This document shows, piece by piece, positions 1-9,460 of a stretch of DNA of 64,000 bases. Below the pieces are notes generated by a model. That model ran no database searches. It had not been told where the DNA came from and saw only the letters and a program-made list of their open reading frames with translations. The translations under genes were made by a program, and so were the position numbers. The stretch lies in assembly GCF_010731535.1 (NCBI RefSeq), contig NZ_AP022581.1:3481952-3545951 (forward strand), written 5' to 3'. The DNA comes from Mycobacterium lacus (GTDB taxonomy: Bacteria; Actinomycetota; Actinomycetes; Mycobacteriales; Mycobacteriaceae). The stretch's first letter is position 1. Every line of letters starts with the position of its first letter.

Positions 1-114
1 GTGGGAGTCGTCGCCCTTCCTCCAATCGCGTTGTTGTCGCCGTCACATGCCGACAACATCACCGCACCGGTCGTCAGAATGCCCAGCGCGGCGCCACATC
101 GATCGAGTTTCAAT

Positions 115-1047
115 TCAGCCTCCTGCGGGCTGGTTTCGCGCGTGCGTCAAGAAAAATTCCGCGATGGCCTGTGAGGCGTCGAACGCCCGGCTGGTGGGCC
201 CGATGATCGCCTTGGGCAGATACTGCCTGCCCCCCGGCCAGGTATGCCCGCCGCCCTCGACCTGGTACAAGACCACCTCGGTGCCGGCCGCACAGGCGGT
301 GGAATCGAATCGGCGGACGTGGGTTCCATCGCCGACGTCGGGTAACCCCTGGACCGCCGGATCGCCTTGACATCCATCCACGGAGCGCCACCTGTCCACC
401 AGGCGGGCAACCGAGATGGCGTGGCTGATCCCGCCGCGACCGTGCACCACCCCACCCTTGAACGACACCAGCGGGTCGGCGGTACCGTGCGAATCCATAA
501 CGGAGACCGGCCGCGACGGATTGCAGGCCACACCCTCGCCCAGCGTCCCCGCCACCGGCGCGATCGCGGCGAACACGTCGGCGCGGTCACACGCCAGCCG
601 GCTGGCCATGAAGCCCCCGTTGGACATGCCGGTGACGAAGACATGGCCCGCCGGAACGGCGAAATCGTCCCGCAGCTTGCTGGTCAGGGCGACCAGGAAC
701 CCGACGTCGTCGACGCGGCGTCGATCCGCCGGCGACGCGCCTCGCCCGTCGGCCCAGCTCTTGTCGTAGCCGTCGGGATAGACCACCAGCAGGTTGTCGA
801 CGTCGGCGATTCTGTCGAAGTTCGTCAGACCCCGCTGCCCGTTTCCGGTGCCGCCACCGCCGTGCAGGTTCAGCACCAGGCCGACGGGAGGGCCGGGTGG
901 CACGTGCACCGTGTACGTCCGATTCAGGCCACCGTATTGCAACGTCCCGGGCTGATCCCGAGAGCTGGCCGCCAGGACCGGGTGCCCGCCGCACCCGGCC
1001 ACGCAGAGCACCAGGAAGGCCAGCGCCGCCAATCGCTTCCAGGGCAT
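115..1047 (-). CDS. lpqC: LpqC-like lipoprotein esterase (PHB depolymerase family)
   Basis: A 310-residue secreted lipoprotein. The N-terminus is a short lipoprotein signal with lipobox VAGC; Cys19 would be lipidated and the protein anchored outside the membrane. The body is an alpha/beta hydrolase of the poly(3-hydroxybutyrate) depolymerase/feruloyl esterase type: oxyanion-hole HGGGGT near residue 62, nucleophile elbow GMSNGG with Ser142, and a C-terminal GGGHTWPGG that supplies the likely catalytic His. Length and position beside atsB match M. tuberculosis Rv3298c. The natural substrate is not known; an ester hydrolase role is inferred from the family. It lies 26 bp downstream of atsB on the same strand and may be cotranscribed with it. 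Confidence 0.88.
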   Translation of the reverse strand: MPWKRLAALAFLVLCVAGCGGHPVLAASSRDQPGTLQYGGLNRTYTVHVPPGPPVGLVLNLHGGGGTGNGQRGLTNFDRIADVDNLLVVYPDGYDKSWADGRGASPADRRRVDDVGFLVALTSKLRDDFAVPAGHVFVTGMSNGGFMASRLACDRADVFAAIAPVAGTLGEGVACNPSRPVSVMDSHGTADPLVSFKGGVVHGRGGISHAISVARLVDRWRSVDGCQGDPAVQGLPDVGDGTHVRRFDSTACAAGTEVVLYQVEGGGHTWPGGRQYLPKAIIGPTSRAFDASQAIAEFFLTHARNQPAGG

Positions 1048-1073
1048 GTCGTCAAGCTACCGATCGCGCTCGC

Positions 1074-4001
1074 TCAGCCCGCCGCGCCCTGCCCGACAGC
1101 CTGGACCGACGCGTGCTCGTGCAGCGCCTTCTCGGCTTCGGGCGCAACGGGTTTCAGGTCGAAGACGACCTCTTCGACGGTTCCGGTGAACGCGTACGGC
1201 GCCTTGTCCTCGTAGTCGCGGTCGACGACCAGACCGTTGTCGCGGCCGATGTCCATCCCGGCGTAGGACGTGAACGCCAGGCTCACCGTTCGGGGCAGCT
1301 CACCCTCGCCGATCAACCGGTCGTTGGCCCACAACGTCACCCGGCCACCCGACCCGACGACGGGCTGATCGGAATCGAACTGCATGCGCACCGTGACATC
1401 GCCGGTGGGTATCGGCTCGGTGGACACTTGCCGATAGGTCTCCACCCCCAGGAAGGAATAGGTGTGATGCAGCCGCCCCCCCTCGTCGACCCACAGAGCG
1501 AACCCACCCATGAAGTCGGCGTTGGCGATGATCACGCCCGCCGCGCCGGTGTCGGGGACGCGCAACCGCGCCTCGATCGCGTAGGAGCGCCCGAAGATGC
1601 GGGGGACGATGCCGCGCTGGATGTTTTGCACGCCTCCTTTGAAGGTGAACCGTGCTCCAAGGGCAGAAGTGGGAAGCGGCGGCAGGTCGCCGAACATGAC
1701 CGCGAGCCCGCCGAACAACGGCAGCACCCGGTTTCGTTCGGCTTCCTGCCACCACAGCCGGGTGAGTTCGGCGACCTTCTCGGGATGCTCGGCTGCCAGG
1801 TTCTTGGCCTGGGAGAAGTCGTCGGGCAGGTAGTACAGCTCCCAGACGTCCTGGTCGGGGTCGTAGTTGCCGGGCGCGAACCGCCGCAATGTCTCCGGGG
1901 ACAAGTCCCACGGCGCCTTGTCCAGGCGAGCGCACGCCCACCATCCGTCCTTGTAGATGGCGCGGCTGCCGAAGTTTTCGAAGTACTGCACCGTGTGACG
2001 TTCCTCGGCGGCCGCCCCCATGTTCGCGTCGAAGGTGTGCACGAAGCTGGTTCCGTCCATCGGTTCTTGCTCGAAGCCGTCGACACTGGTCGGCTCCGGT
2101 AAGCCGATGGCCTCCAACACGGTCGGCGCGATGTCGATGCAGTGGGTGAACTGGCCCCGAATGCCGCCGGGCCGGATCCGTGCCGGCCAGGCGACCACCA
2201 TGGGATCGCGGGTGCCGCCGAGGTGACTGGCCATCTGCTTGCCCCACTGGAATGGGGTGTTGTTGGCGTGCGCCCAGGCGCTCGCGAAATGCGGCGCGGT
2301 GAACTCGTCCCCAAGTGCGGCGATCCCCCCGTATTGTTCAATGAGCGCCAGCTGATGGTCGGCGTCGAGGTCCAGGCCGTTGAGGAACGTCATCTCGTTG
2401 AACGAGCCGGTGTTGGTGCCCTCCATGCTGGCGCCGTTGTCGCCCCAGATGTAGAAGACCAGCGTGTTGTCCGACTCGCCGAGGTCCTCGATCGCGTCAA
2501 GCAGCCGGCCGACGTTCCAGTCGGCGTTTTCGGAGAACCCGGCGAACACCTCCATCTGCCGGGCAAAGAGCTTCTTCTGGTTCTCCGACAGGCTGTCCCA
2601 CGCCGGGAACAGGTCGGGTCGCTCGGTGAGTTCGGCATCGGGCGGGATGATCCCCAGCTGCTTCTGCCGCTCGAATGTCTTCTGCCGGTAGACATCCCAG
2701 CCCTCATCGAACTGCCCGCGGTACTTGTCGGCCCATTCGGCGAACACGTGGTGCGGGGCATGGGTGGCGCCGGTCGAGTAGTACATCATCCACGGTTTGG
2801 TGGCGTTCTGGGCCCGCACGGTGTGCAGCCACTCGATGGCCTTGTCGGTCAGGTCGTCGGGGAAGTAGTACGGCTTGCCGTCGTGTCCCCGAGAACCCTC
2901 GGGAATGCCGATAACGGAGTTGTCCTGGGTGATGATCGGGTCGTACTGACCCGCGGCGCCGGTGGGGAACCCCCAGAAATGGTCGAATCCCCAACCCAGC
3001 GGCCAGTTGTCGAACGGCCCCGCGGCCCCCTGGACGTTGTCGGGGGTCAGATGCCACTTGCCGAAGGCGCCGGTCACAAAACCGTTGTCGCGCAGAATGC
3101 GTGGCAGCGAGGCGCAGCTGCGCGGCCTGACCGTCGAATAGCCCGGGTATGGGCCCGGGAACTCGGCGACCGATCCGAAGCCCACCCGGTGATGGTTGCG
3201 CCCGGTCAGCAGCGCCGCGCGGGTCGGCGAGCACACCGCCGTGACATGGAAGCGGTTGTAGGCCAACCCATTCTGCGCCACCCGAGTCAGCGTCGGGGTC
3301 CGGATGGCGCCGCCAAAGGTATCCGGGCCGCCGAACCCGGCGTCATCGATCAGCACGATCAGCACGTTCGGGGCATCGTCGGGCGCGCTGGCGCCGGGGA
3401 CGATGGTCCAGTCGCCGACCGACTCCGCGGCGGTGCGCCCCACCGTGCCGCCGAAGCTGCGCTGGGGTATCGGCAGCCGGGTGCGGTCCGGGTTGAACTT
3501 ACCCATCGCCTCCTGCAAAGCCGCGACCAGGCTTCGCAACGTCGAACGACTCAGCTCGGCGACCGATTTCATCGGCGAGCCGGACAATGCCTGCCCGACG
3601 GCCAGGCGACCCTGCGCCGGGGTCACGGCGATGATTACCGCGCTGCCCGCGGACAGCGCCTGCCCGATCTTGTCGGCCAGACCGCTCTTGATCCGATGGT
3701 GGGCGAAGGTGCCCGCGACCGCTCCGGCCGCGGCGCCGACCGCCGCCGATGCCAACAGGGCCGGTGAGAACAGGCCGATCGCCAGGCCGGCCCCGGCGCC
3801 CCACGCCGCGCCGCGCCGCCCGAGCCGATTTCCGGTGTCGACCAGGATGGGGTTGCCGTCGGTGTCCTTGCCGATCAGCGCCGCCCCCTGCAACGGGAGG
3901 CTCTTGTTCTTGGCCCGATCGGTGAGGGTCTGAAAGTCGTGCCGGGCCGAATCGATGTCCTGATAGCCGGCAACGGTGACCAGTGCGTTTTCCTCACTCA
4001 A
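1074..4001 (-). CDS. atsB: AtsB-like arylsulfatase with N-terminal glycine-rich membrane-associated domain
   Basis: About 975 residues. I chose the TTG at 4001 because AAGGAG lies 7 nt before it. The open frame runs further upstream but only as a shadow of the preceding gene. Residues 1 to about 165 form a DUF1269-like region with a glycine/alanine-rich hydrophobic stretch at about 64-98. From about 210 a type I sulfatase domain follows: IDD metal ligands at 218-220 and the formylglycine signature CSPTR with Cys257, then LTGRNHH. The Cys must be oxidised to formylglycine for activity. The C-terminal third looks like a beta-rich accessory domain. Length and context match Rv3299c. The start overlaps the end of the pseudouridine synthase gene by 8 nt, so coupled translation is likely. 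Substrate unknown. Confidence 0.87.
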   Translation of the reverse strand: MSEENALVTVAGYQDIDSARHDFQTLTDRAKNKSLPLQGAALIGKDTDGNPILVDTGNRLGRRGAAWGAGAGLAIGLFSPALLASAAVGAAAGAVAGTFAHHRIKSGLADKIGQALSAGSAVIIAVTPAQGRLAVGQALSGSPMKSVAELSRSTLRSLVAALQEAMGKFNPDRTRLPIPQRSFGGTVGRTAAESVGDWTIVPGASAPDDAPNVLIVLIDDAGFGGPDTFGGAIRTPTLTRVAQNGLAYNRFHVTAVCSPTRAALLTGRNHHRVGFGSVAEFPGPYPGYSTVRPRSCASLPRILRDNGFVTGAFGKWHLTPDNVQGAAGPFDNWPLGWGFDHFWGFPTGAAGQYDPIITQDNSVIGIPEGSRGHDGKPYYFPDDLTDKAIEWLHTVRAQNATKPWMMYYSTGATHAPHHVFAEWADKYRGQFDEGWDVYRQKTFERQKQLGIIPPDAELTERPDLFPAWDSLSENQKKLFARQMEVFAGFSENADWNVGRLLDAIEDLGESDNTLVFYIWGDNGASMEGTNTGSFNEMTFLNGLDLDADHQLALIEQYGGIAALGDEFTAPHFASAWAHANNTPFQWGKQMASHLGGTRDPMVVAWPARIRPGGIRGQFTHCIDIAPTVLEAIGLPEPTSVDGFEQEPMDGTSFVHTFDANMGAAAEERHTVQYFENFGSRAIYKDGWWACARLDKAPWDLSPETLRRFAPGNYDPDQDVWELYYLPDDFSQAKNLAAEHPEKVAELTRLWWQEAERNRVLPLFGGLAVMFGDLPPLPTSALGARFTFKGGVQNIQRGIVPRIFGRSYAIEARLRVPDTGAAGVIIANADFMGGFALWVDEGGRLHHTYSFLGVETYRQVSTEPIPTGDVTVRMQFDSDQPVVGSGGRVTLWANDRLIGEGELPRTVSLAFTSYAGMDIGRDNGLVVDRDYEDKAPYAFTGTVEEVVFDLKPVAPEAEKALHEHASVQAVGQGAAG

Positions 4002-4860
4002 GACGAAACTCCTTGCTACTGACGAACTCGCGGCGCAAGCCCGTGACCGGATCATCGAACTCAATTCGGTGAGCCAACAACTGCAGTGGCGTGCTGAAAT
4101 CGTCAGCTGGCACATCAATCACATTGGGGTACAACGGATCTCCTGTGATCGGTATGCCCAGCGACGCCATGTGCACCCTCAGCTGGTGGGTGCGGCCGGT
4201 GCGCGGCGTCAATCGGTAGAGCCCGTCGGCCGTGATCAACTCCACCAGCGTCTCCGCGTTGGGCGCACCCGGCTCACAGACCGCCTGCAGGTGGCCCCGG
4301 CGCTTGACGATGCGGCTGCGGACAACGCACGGAAGCGCCAGCGCCGGGTCGACGGCCGCCCGTGCCAGATAGGTCTTGCGCACCAGACCGCGGGCGAACA
4401 GCGTCTGGTAGGCGCCACGCAACTCGCGCCGGGTGGTGAACAGCAGCACCCCGGCGGTCAACCGGTCCAACCGGTGCGCCGGGCTGAGCTCGGGTAACCC
4501 AAGGCCGCAGCGCAACCGCACCAGCGCGGTCTGCGCGACGTGCCGCCCCCGCGGCATGGTGGCCAAGAAGTGCGGCTTGTCGACGACGACGATGTCGTCG
4601 TCTTGGTGGAGAACCGCAATCTCAAAGGGCACCGGCACCTCCACCGGCAGATCGCGGCGCAGGTACACAAAGGACCCGGGTGCCAGCACGGTGCCAGTAT
4701 CGACCACCGCGCCGTCGCCGTCGACGACCTCCCCGGCAAGCACCTTGGCGCGGGCCGGCGCGCCGAATCGGCGGGTCAGCTCGGCCAGCACGGATCCGCC
4801 GTGCAGCCGCACCCGCGAGGGCCCCAGTGCATCGCGTACGCCAAGCACCGCGGGCTTCAT
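3994..4860 (-). CDS. RluA-family pseudouridine synthase
   Basis: About 288 residues, converting uridine to pseudouridine in RNA (rRNA or tRNA target not deducible). The catalytic signature HRLDRLTAGVLLF is visible mid-protein; its Asp is the family nucleophile. The C-terminal part has the TGRTHQLRVHM motif typical of RluA enzymes. The N-terminus (about residues 10-75) resembles a diverged S4-type RNA-binding region. I place the start at 4860 because AGGAGG sits 6 nt upstream; the open frame extends to 4929 without support. It ends inside the start of atsB, as the M. tuberculosis orthologue Rv3300c would. About 250 bp separate it from phoY1. Confidence 0.87.
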   Translation of the reverse strand: MKPAVLGVRDALGPSRVRLHGGSVLAELTRRFGAPARAKVLAGEVVDGDGAVVDTGTVLAPGSFVYLRRDLPVEVPVPFEIAVLHQDDDIVVVDKPHFLATMPRGRHVAQTALVRLRCGLGLPELSPAHRLDRLTAGVLLFTTRRELRGAYQTLFARGLVRKTYLARAAVDPALALPCVVRSRIVKRRGHLQAVCEPGAPNAETLVELITADGLYRLTPRTGRTHQLRVHMASLGIPITGDPLYPNVIDVPADDFSTPLQLLAHRIEFDDPVTGLRREFVSSKEFRLE

Positions 4861-5109
4861 TGCGATCCTCCTGTGGTGGCCGGTCACGCGAGCGTACGCC
4901 GTCGGCGGGATGGGAGGCAGAACTGCCACGGCAGCGGCGTGAAGCCGAGGGTGCCGCCTTCGGTACCGGTGGCGTTGCGGACATTGCGGGGCCCTCCTGT
5001 GTTGGGCTCAACGATGTCACGCGCCCCCGCCGCTCCGCACCGGCACGACCGGTTGTTTCACCAAGCTTTCAACTTGCTGGTCAGACATCCGCACCCGATA
5101 CGAAGGAGC

Positions 5110-5769
5110 TCAGTGGTTGACATCCTCAGCAGGCAGAGCACCGCCGCCCATGAAGATGACGCGGCGGCCGATTTCCACGGCGTGGTCGGCGAAGCGCTCG
5201 TAGAAGCGGCCAAGCAAGGCCGTCTCGACGGCGACGGAGATGCCGTGCTTCCATTCCTGATCGATCAGCACACTAAACAAATTCCGATAGAGATCGTCCA
5301 TCGCGTCGTCTTGTTCGTGAAGTCGAGCGGCTTGCTGCAGGTCGCGGGACATCAGCACCTGTTTTGCGTTGTCGCCCAACGTGATTGCCACCCTGGCCAT
5401 ATCCGCGAAGCACCCGCGCACCTCGGCGGGAAGCACCTGCTTCGGATGCTCCCGAGCCGCGATCTTGGCTATATGCACCGCCAGCGCGCCCATTCGTTCC
5501 ACGTCGGCGATGATCGGTGTCGCGCTGAAGATCGTCCGTAGCTCCCCGGCCACCGGTTGCTGCAACGCCAGCAGCGCGAACGCTTCCTTTTCGACTTGCG
5601 CTCGCATCGCCACGATCTGCTCGTGGTCGCGGATCACCTGTTCGGCGGCGGCAATGTCGGCCTCTAACAGGGCTTGCGTTGCGCGCTTCATTGCCGCCCC
5701 GGCCATGCCGCACATCTCTCCCAGTTGCGCGGTCAGCTCGGCTATCTGCTTGTGATAGACGGTTCGCAT
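5110..5769 (-). CDS. phoY1: PhoU-family phosphate-signalling regulator
   Basis: 219 residues, all-helical, two tandem PhoU domains (about 1-105 and 115-210). Family members dampen PhoR/SenX3-RegX3 phosphate signalling through the Pst transporter. The sequence is close to M. tuberculosis PhoY1 (Rv3301c) as I remember it: start MRTVYHKQI, internal [14 protein letters not shown] and [20 protein letters not shown] helices, and [17 protein letters not shown] near the end. There is no pst gene nearby, as in M. tuberculosis. It is followed upstream by a broken CBS-domain gene. Confidence 0.9.
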   Translation of the reverse strand: MRTVYHKQIAELTAQLGEMCGMAGAAMKRATQALLEADIAAAEQVIRDHEQIVAMRAQVEKEAFALLALQQPVAGELRTIFSATPIIADVERMGALAVHIAKIAAREHPKQVLPAEVRGCFADMARVAITLGDNAKQVLMSRDLQQAARLHEQDDAMDDLYRNLFSVLIDQEWKHGISVAVETALLGRFYERFADHAVEIGRRVIFMGGGALPAEDVNH

Positions 5770-5816
5770 GACCTAAACCTCCCTGAGCCTGTCTGAGCCT
5801 GGGTGTCGCATGGCAA

Positions 5817-6119
5817 TCATCGGCCATGGCGGTGCCGAACCGCACCATGGAGCGACTGGTCGTGCCCGTGCGCGCCGAGGGGCCCTCGGCGGCGGAGCTC
5901 TGCCGGATCGATGTCGCGCTGGCTCACCGGTGCGGTGGGCCGCTCGTCGGCACCGACCACGATGGCCCCGGCGCCGCGGGCGACGATGGCTTTGGCAAGG
6001 TCGGCAACCGTGGCGTCCGCGGCGACGCGGGCCACCGGTTCGCCGGTATTGGTCGAGATCGGGATCGCGCCCGCGGAAGAGATGCCAGTCACGCCACCAT
6101 GCTCACCGGGCCCGCCCAT
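5817..6119 (-). pseudogene. Truncated, frameshifted CBS-domain protein remnant
   Basis: A 100-codon frame whose middle reads as half of a CBS domain: ATVADLAKAIVARGAGAIVV followed by PVSQRDI. After that point the frame turns into Arg/His-rich nonsense. In the neighbouring frame the expected continuation AALAAEGPSAR appears, running into MVRFGTA and phoY1. A single frameshift near 5905-5915 would explain this. No second CBS domain or downstream domain is present, so the gene is both shifted and truncated. M. tuberculosis has no gene here between phoY1 and glpD2 that I recall. The remnant fills most of the 400-bp gap between those genes. It could be a small active protein, but I think it is dead. 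Confidence 0.5.
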
Positions 6120-6172
6120 CGTGCCGCGCGACCTCAGCCCGCAATCCGGTGAAACAGGTCACCGACCGGCAC

Positions 6173-7924
6173 TCAATTGAGCGGCACCGGCTCGAGGATC
6201 TCCGCGCGCGCTTCCGGTGCACTGGCCCGCAACTCGTCCGCCGACACGTCGTCGGGCTGGGCCTGCGACAGCACCTCGGCCTCCACCCGCGCGGTGTAGT
6301 TCGCGACTTCGCGGTCGACGTCATCGGCGGTCCACCCCAGCACCGGGGCGACGAGGTCGGCCACCTCCCGGGCGCAGTCGACACCGCGGTGTGGATATTC
6401 GATCGAGACCCGCATCCGGCGGGCCAGGATGTCCTCCAGATGCAGTGCACCCTCGGCCGTGGCGGAGTACACGGCTTCCACCTTCAAGTAGCCCGGCGCC
6501 TCCGTGATTGGGCTCAGCAGGTCGGGGCGGTCGGTGGCCAGGGCCAGCACGTCGCCCATCAACGACCCGTAGCGGTCGAGCAGATGACGCACCCGGTAGG
6601 GGTGCAGGCCTCGCTGAACGCCGACGTGCTCGGTCTGGTTGACCAACGCGAAGTAGCCGTCGGCGCCCAGCAGCGGCACCTTCTGGGTGATCGACGGTGC
6701 GACCCTGGCCGGGATGAACTCCGCCGCGGCGTCCACGGCGTCGGCGGCCATCACCCGGTAGGTGGTGTACTTGCCCCCGGCGATGGCGACCAGGCCGGCC
6801 GCCGGAACCGCCACGGCGTGCTCCCGGGACAGCTTCGAGGTCTCGTCGCTTTCCCCGGCGAGCAGCGGGCGCAGCCCCGCGTAGACACCGTCGATGTCCG
6901 CGTGGGTCAGCGGCGTGGCCAGCACGGTGTTGACCGTCTCGAGGATGTAGTCGATGTCGGCCTTGGTGGCCGCGGGGTGCGCCAGGTCGAGGTTCCAGTC
7001 GGTGTCGGTGGTGCCGATGATCCAGTGACTCCCCCACGGGATCACGAACATCACCGATTTCTCGGTGCGCAGGATGATCGCGACGTCGCTGACGATCCGG
7101 TCCCGCGGCACCACCACGTGCACGCCCTTGGACGCGCGCACCTGGAATCGTCCGCGCTGCTTGGACAATGCCTGGATCTCGTCGGTCCAGACCCCGGTCG
7201 CGTTGATCACGACATGGCCGCGGACCTCGGTGATCGCGCCGTCCTCGGAGTCGCGCACGCGCACGCCGATCACCCGGTCCCCCTCGCGCAGCAACGCGAC
7301 CACCTGGGTGGAGGATCGCACCACCGCGCCGTAATGCGCGGCGGTGCGCGCGACCGTCATGGTGTGCCGCGCGTCGTCGACGACGGTGTCGTAGTAGCGG
7401 ATACCGCCGATCAAGGAGCTGCGTTTGAGACCCGGGCTCAACCGCAGTGCACCGGCGCGGGTCATATGTTTCTGCGCCGGAACGGATTTCGCGCCGCCGA
7501 GCGTGTCGTAGAGGAAGATGCCCGCCGCGATGTAGGGGCGCTCCCACCAGCGTTTGGTCAGCGGAAACAGGAACGGCAACGGCTTGACCAGATGCGGCGC
7601 CAGCGTGGTCAGCGACAACTCACGCTCGTAGAGCGCCTCGCGCACCAGCCCGAATTCCAGTTGCTCGAGGTAGCGCAACCCGCCGTGGAACATCTTCGAC
7701 GATCGGCTCGACGTGCCCGAGGCAAAGTCGCGGGCCTCGACCAGCGCCACCTTGAGCCCACGAGTCGCCGCGTCCAGTGCACAGCCGCAGCCCACCACGC
7801 CGCCGCCAATGACCACCACGTCGAATTGCTCGCTGCCGAGTCGTTCCCAGGCCAACGCGCGTTGCTCGGGTCCCAGCACGGACGGCGGCTGCGCGCTTTC
7901 CGCTGCGTGGATCGGATTGCTCAC
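6173..7924 (-). CDS. glpD2: Glycerol-3-phosphate dehydrogenase (FAD)
   Basis: 583 residues, matching GlpD2 (Rv3302c) in length. It oxidises sn-glycerol 3-phosphate to dihydroxyacetone phosphate at the membrane and passes electrons to menaquinone. The FAD dinucleotide-binding motif VVVIGGGVVGCG lies at about 35-46. The family signature SSKMFHGGLRYLEQ follows at about 77-90. The C-terminal helical DAO_C domain occupies about 420-560. The gene sits 76 bp downstream of lpdA on the same strand, as in M. tuberculosis, which suggests joint transcription of two membrane-linked redox flavoproteins. Confidence 0.93.
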   Translation of the reverse strand: MSNPIHAAESAQPPSVLGPEQRALAWERLGSEQFDVVVIGGGVVGCGCALDAATRGLKVALVEARDFASGTSSRSSKMFHGGLRYLEQLEFGLVREALYERELSLTTLAPHLVKPLPFLFPLTKRWWERPYIAAGIFLYDTLGGAKSVPAQKHMTRAGALRLSPGLKRSSLIGGIRYYDTVVDDARHTMTVARTAAHYGAVVRSSTQVVALLREGDRVIGVRVRDSEDGAITEVRGHVVINATGVWTDEIQALSKQRGRFQVRASKGVHVVVPRDRIVSDVAIILRTEKSVMFVIPWGSHWIIGTTDTDWNLDLAHPAATKADIDYILETVNTVLATPLTHADIDGVYAGLRPLLAGESDETSKLSREHAVAVPAAGLVAIAGGKYTTYRVMAADAVDAAAEFIPARVAPSITQKVPLLGADGYFALVNQTEHVGVQRGLHPYRVRHLLDRYGSLMGDVLALATDRPDLLSPITEAPGYLKVEAVYSATAEGALHLEDILARRMRVSIEYPHRGVDCAREVADLVAPVLGWTADDVDREVANYTARVEAEVLSQAQPDDVSADELRASAPEARAEILEPVPLN

Positions 7925-8000
7925 CGGACTCCTGTCAGTTACTCGTCGGTAGGAGGTCGCTTCACCAAGGCTAGTTGTTGCGGCGTCCTTGGGTCGTTCT

Positions 8001-9422
8001 TCAGTCCAGATCGTCGTGTGCCATCAGCCGGCGGGCCGCCTCGGTGATCGAACCGGACAACGACGGGTAAACGGCCAGCGTCTGGGCCAACTCGTTGACG
8101 GTGATGCGGTTTTGCACGGCCACCGCGATCGGCAGGATCAACTCCGACGCGATCGGCGCCACCACGACGCCGCCGACCACCACCCCGGTGGACCGCCGGC
8201 AGAAGATCTTGACGAAGCCGTGGCGTACCTCGGACATCTTCGCCCGCGCGTTGGTCCGCAACGGCAGCATGATGGTCCGGGCCGTCACCGAGCCGTTGTC
8301 GATCGCCGATTGGGGCACGCCGACGGCGGCGATCTCGGGCCGGGTGAAAACCGTCGCCGCGACCGTGCGCAACCGGATTGGGTTCACGCCCTCACCCAAC
8401 GCGTGATACATCGCGATGCGGCCCTGCATGGCGGCGACCGACGCCAACGGCAGTAGGCCGGTACAGTCGCCCGCGGCGTAAATGCCGGTGGCTGACGTGC
8501 GCGACACCCGGTCCACGGTGAGATAATTACCGGGCCCAAGCTCGATCCCAACCCGTTGCAGGCCCAGGCCGCCGGTGTTGGGGACCGACCCGATGGTCAT
8601 CAGGGCGTGGCTGCCCTCGACGGTGCGCCCGTCCGTCATCGTCACCAAGACCCCGGCATCGCAGCGGGTGACCGAAGCCGCGCGGGCGTTCTTGACCAGC
8701 CGGACGCCACGTTCGGCGAACGATTCCTCCAGGACCAGCGCCGCGTCGGCGTCCTCGTACGGCAGCACCCGGTCCTGGCTGGCCACCACCGTGACCGGCA
8801 CCCCCAATTCGGTGTAGGCGTCGACAAACTCGGCGCCTGTGACCCCCGAGCCCACCACGATGAGGTGCTCGGGCAGCGCGTCCAAGTCGTAGAGCTGCCG
8901 CCAGGTCAGGATGCGCTCGCCATCCGGGGTGGCCGAGGGCAGGATCCGCGGGCTGGCGCCGGTGGCGATCAGGACGACGTCGGCTTCGTGCTCGCTGGCC
9001 GCGCCGTCGGGGGTGGTCGCCTTGATGCGGTGGCGCGCCAGACCCGGGGTGGGGTCGACGAGCTCCCCCCGACCGGCGATGACCTGGACACCCATGCTGA
9101 GCAGCTGGGTGGTGATGTCGGCCGACTGCGCCGCGGCCAGCGACTTGACCCGAGCATGGATCTGTTTCAGCGAGATCTTGGCGTCGTCGAAGTCGATGTC
9201 GAAGCCCAGCTGCGGCGCCCGGCGCAGTTCGGTGCGCAGCCCGGTGGACGCGATGAACGTCTTGGACGGCACACAGTCGTCCAGAACCGCAGCCCCGCCG
9301 ATGCCGTCGGAGTCGATCACGGTCACTTGGGTTGTTTCCGGGTGCGAGGTGGCCGCGACCAGGGCGGCCTCGTAACCAGCCGGGCCTCCACCGAGGATCA
9401 CGATGCGGGTCACCACAGGCAT
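8001..9422 (-). CDS. lpdA: LpdA flavoprotein, NAD(P)H:quinone reductase
   Basis: 473 residues of the pyridine nucleotide-disulfide oxidoreductase fold: FAD motif VILGGGPAGYEAA near the start, NAD(P) motif VVGSGVTGAEF mid-protein, and a C-terminal dimerisation domain. The active-site loop reads LDDCVPSK, so only one Cys of the classic redox disulfide is present. This is a known trait of Rv3303c LpdA, which reduces quinones rather than lipoamide. As I recall it, the M. tuberculosis protein runs about 20 residues past the point where this one stops (AHDDLD). The start ATG at 9422 faces the divergent gene at 9461, leaving a 38-bp gap for both promoters. Confidence 0.92.
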   Translation of the reverse strand: MPVVTRIVILGGGPAGYEAALVAATSHPETTQVTVIDSDGIGGAAVLDDCVPSKTFIASTGLRTELRRAPQLGFDIDFDDAKISLKQIHARVKSLAAAQSADITTQLLSMGVQVIAGRGELVDPTPGLARHRIKATTPDGAASEHEADVVLIATGASPRILPSATPDGERILTWRQLYDLDALPEHLIVVGSGVTGAEFVDAYTELGVPVTVVASQDRVLPYEDADAALVLEESFAERGVRLVKNARAASVTRCDAGVLVTMTDGRTVEGSHALMTIGSVPNTGGLGLQRVGIELGPGNYLTVDRVSRTSATGIYAAGDCTGLLPLASVAAMQGRIAMYHALGEGVNPIRLRTVAATVFTRPEIAAVGVPQSAIDNGSVTARTIMLPLRTNARAKMSEVRHGFVKIFCRRSTGVVVGGVVVAPIASELILPIAVAVQNRITVNELAQTLAVYPSLSGSITEAARRLMAHDDLD

Positions 9423-9460
9423 AACCTAGCGTGCGGGCGCGCTCCGTCTAAGCTTTCCCC

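Noticed and set aside
5810..8047. 745-codon plus-strand open frame
   Set aside because: It is the GC-driven shadow of glpD2 and neighbours; the translated text is Arg/His/Gln-rich with no domain.
8001..9422. LpdA as dihydrolipoamide dehydrogenase
   Set aside because: Only one Cys (LDDCVPSK) of the redox disulfide is present, so it cannot act as a classical lipoamide dehydrogenase.
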